Assembly: GCA_961205875.1 (NCBI GenBank)
Contig: OY540820.1
Location: 3,162,001-3,226,000, forward strand
Source of the DNA: Sialis fuliginosa
Lineage: Eukaryota > Arthropoda > Insecta > Megaloptera > Sialidae
Direction: 5' to 3'
Length of the DNA: 64,000 bases
Shown: positions 62,030-64,000 of the stretch, one piece after another
Position numbering within the stretch: position 1 is the first letter of the stretch
Layout of the letters: every line of letters starts with the position of its first letter
Made by a program: the position numbers and the translations under genes
Notes under the pieces: model-generated
Databases searched by the model: none
What the model saw: the letters and a program-made list of their open reading frames with translations, nothing else
Told to the model about the DNA's origin: nothing

Positions 62030-62969
62030 ACATATATTTCGATATTTTCTAAACTATACGACCAAATTGGATGCTGTAAATGGCAAATTATATCTACATT
62101 AAGTACTTATGACGATGAAATCATTTATTTCGATAAGGATTAATGTTTTGCATGTCATAAGTCCACGTAAACAGAACCCAAATATTTTATGTTTTCTTAG
62201 TAACATAAAAGCAGTAATTGTGGCTTAAATATAAAAGTTAGACATATGGTGTCGCGGACTTAATTGTAGAACTTTTGATTCTACACAATTCTTTAATACA
62301 TTATTTTGTTCTATATTGAACGGTTTAGGCAGCGTATTACAAAACAGCGCGCCGACGGCAAAATTTTTTCTGACTTGATTTACTATTATCGTCACTGCTT
62401 AGTTGTTATGTTACCTAACGTAAAAAAATATAGCCTATAACCTGGCCAGAGAACGTACCTATGAATTAAAAAAAAAACACGTAAATCGGATAAGTGGTTC
62501 TCGAGTGATAAGGTAACTAACGGACAGACAGACAGACAGACAGACAGAGAGACGTTGAGCTTTATATATATTAATGACTAGCTGAGCCCACGCGGCTTCG
62601 CTCGCGTGGACTACGGAATTTAGGATTTAAAAAATATATAGTTGAATTAATTACAAACACGATTAGTTATTAATGTAATAAAAACCAAATAACACTTAAA
62701 TTACCTACCTAACAAAAACGAATCAGAACAAAAAGTAAAAATAATTTTTGTTCTATTTAAATTTAAAAGTTAATTATTGAAAACAAAATAAACAATTGAC
62801 AATCAAAAGAATACCGGCCTGTTCGGCTGTTCCCTCTGCCCAGCGTGTTGCCACGTTCCCTCGCCGCAAACCCCCGCGCACGGTCACAATCGCGCGAATA
62901 ATATGTTCTAATATGTATATTTCGATATTTTCTAAACTATACGACCAAATTGGATGCTGTAAATGGCAA
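62030..62969. repeat. Direct repeats of about 55 bp flanking a segment with a minus-strand Helitron
   Basis: atttcgatattttctaaact ... ttggatgctgtaaatggcaa occurs at about 62034-62085 and 62919-62969. The minus-strand Helitron fragment (62578-62900) lies between. A gacagacagacagacagaca run at 62523-62550 precedes it. Confidence 0.6.
62578..62900 (-). mobile_element. Short Helitron-like copy (minus), empty site for the fold-back
   Basis: Its 3' end (gctcagCTAG next to T, with ccacgcgagcgaagccgcgt) and body match the 56936-58285 element but lack the 1-kb insertion. The target reads agtaaaaataatttttgttc. The 5' limit is approximate. Confidence 0.7.
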
Positions 62970-64000
62970 ACATGGGCGTAGCCAGGGTGGGGCAGGGGGG
63001 GGGGGGGGCGCTTGCCCCCCCCTAGCTTGTCGACAAAAGTAATAAGTAAATCAGTATTATTGTCCAAACAGGGATATTTCTAGACTTCTATGATGTCCAT
63101 TGGATTTTTGAACGTAAATTTATATTTTGGATCCAGAAAATCAAATATCAAAGTTTTTTTTAATCACAATCTTTTATTTTTAAATGTAAACTAAAATATC
63201 AGGGAAAATTAAAAATAAAATAAAAACACCTAAAGGCAAAGGTCGCAGTGTTGGCAACAGTGAAAACTGTGTTTTGTGTTAAAATAACTACCCACAAAAG
63301 CATGGGCAAGCGGGGACGCTTACCCCTCCCCCTAGCTCGTGAACTAAGAGTAACAAATGAATCAGTTCATTGGCTAAATATTGACATTTTTAGATTCGAA
63401 AATTTAAATATCATTGTTTTTTATTGCAATCTCTTGTTATAGCGGGTAAACTATTCATGACATTGCCTTTTTATCCTTTTTATATAAAAAAAAAGTTATT
63501 TTGATATTTCAACTATACATGTATATTATCAATTCAAATTTGATCGATTTTTTACATTAAATTGTTGCTCGCCCACCCTGTATTTATATGGTAGCGTAAA
63601 AAGTTGGAAAATATACAGGGTGGGGTCGCTTGTTTTTGGGTCCATTCAGCAATTACGAGCCTAATAGTCGTACAACTGAACCCGGCATATAGCCGTCCAG
63701 TTGGAATACTACATTGTAGGAATGTTCAGGGGAAACTGGGATACGTACGATGTGGATTTCAACAATGACAACCAAATTAACAAACTGTTAAATTATATTA
63801 AATTTAATAACAGAAACAAAACAATTTATACATTAATTAAACAAAACAAAAATATATTTAAATTGACTCAACCCCTATTTAAACATTTATGCTTGAACCC
63901 CTACTTATGAAAATCAACAATAAACAATTTACTCCAAACCAATAAAATATAATTAATCAATACGAAATTCAACTAGACAACATTGAAACAATATATAAAT
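62970..64000. other. Repeat fragments at the window end
   Basis: A gggcgtagccagggtggggc motif with G and C runs (62973-63030) recurs in weaker form near 63300 (gggcaagcggggacgctta). A short inverted repeat, ccaccctgtatt / atacagggtggg, lies at about 63573-63625. No gene is seen. Confidence 0.45.

Noticed and set aside
1-64000. CRISPR arrays, operons or other prokaryotic features
   Set aside because: The window is eukaryotic: split genes, splice signals and animal protein families throughout. The tandem repeats seen are minisatellite-like or part of transposable elements.

Overview
The window is nuclear DNA from an insect, most likely a moth or butterfly or a relative. It is AT-rich, with intron-split genes in GT-AG (once GC-AG) form and orthologues of insect or animal single-copy genes. 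It also carries Helitron-like repeats whose 3' ends (an acgcgagcgaag-type core, then CTAG before T) resemble those I know from lepidopteran genomes. The order-level call is an inference; 'insect' is firmer.

Five protein-coding genes are supported, all in the first 40 kb. In order: an NDRG-family gene (MESK2/NDRG3-like, minus, 1055-6729); a PPM1D/Wip1-type PP2C phosphatase (minus, 9836-12388); SFSWAP/su(w[a]), a SURP-domain splicing regulator (plus, 13289-25650, ten exons); checkpoint kinase CHK1/grapes (minus, 29613-34383, six coding exons, 476 aa); and the endonuclease III homologue NTHL1 (minus, 37438-40053, four exons, 292 aa). For the last four I could join the exons into complete reading frames. 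PPM1D and SFSWAP are head to head about 900 bp apart, SFSWAP and CHK1 are tail to tail, and NTHL1 lies behind CHK1 on the same strand. Three of the five act in the DNA-damage response: in vertebrates Wip1 removes the ATR-type phosphates that activate CHK1, and NTHL1 repairs oxidised bases.

From about 40 kb to the end I see no intact host gene. This part is a repeat landscape: Helitron-like elements, three terminal-inverted-repeat elements nested inside one another (41.6-44.3 kb), a broken open reading frame of a family that recurs in arthropod genomes (48.0-48.8 kb), a 714-bp palindrome (54.2-54.9 kb), three 290-bp tandem units (56-56.8 kb), and a 1-kb fold-back element inserted in a Helitron, with an unoccupied relative 5 kb away (57.1-58.1 versus 62.7 kb). 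A dispersed repeat, here called R1, is present six times and carries insertions of other elements whose boundaries can be read by comparing copies.

Inverted-repeat elements also fill the introns of SFSWAP and CHK1. Two of them carry a tRNA-like sequence in the loop between their arms. The strongest candidates for something not described before are these tRNA-cored fold-backs, the 21-bp-unit palindrome at 2.9 kb, and the fold-back with its empty site. All positions and reading frames were worked out by eye; no alignment or database search was run.
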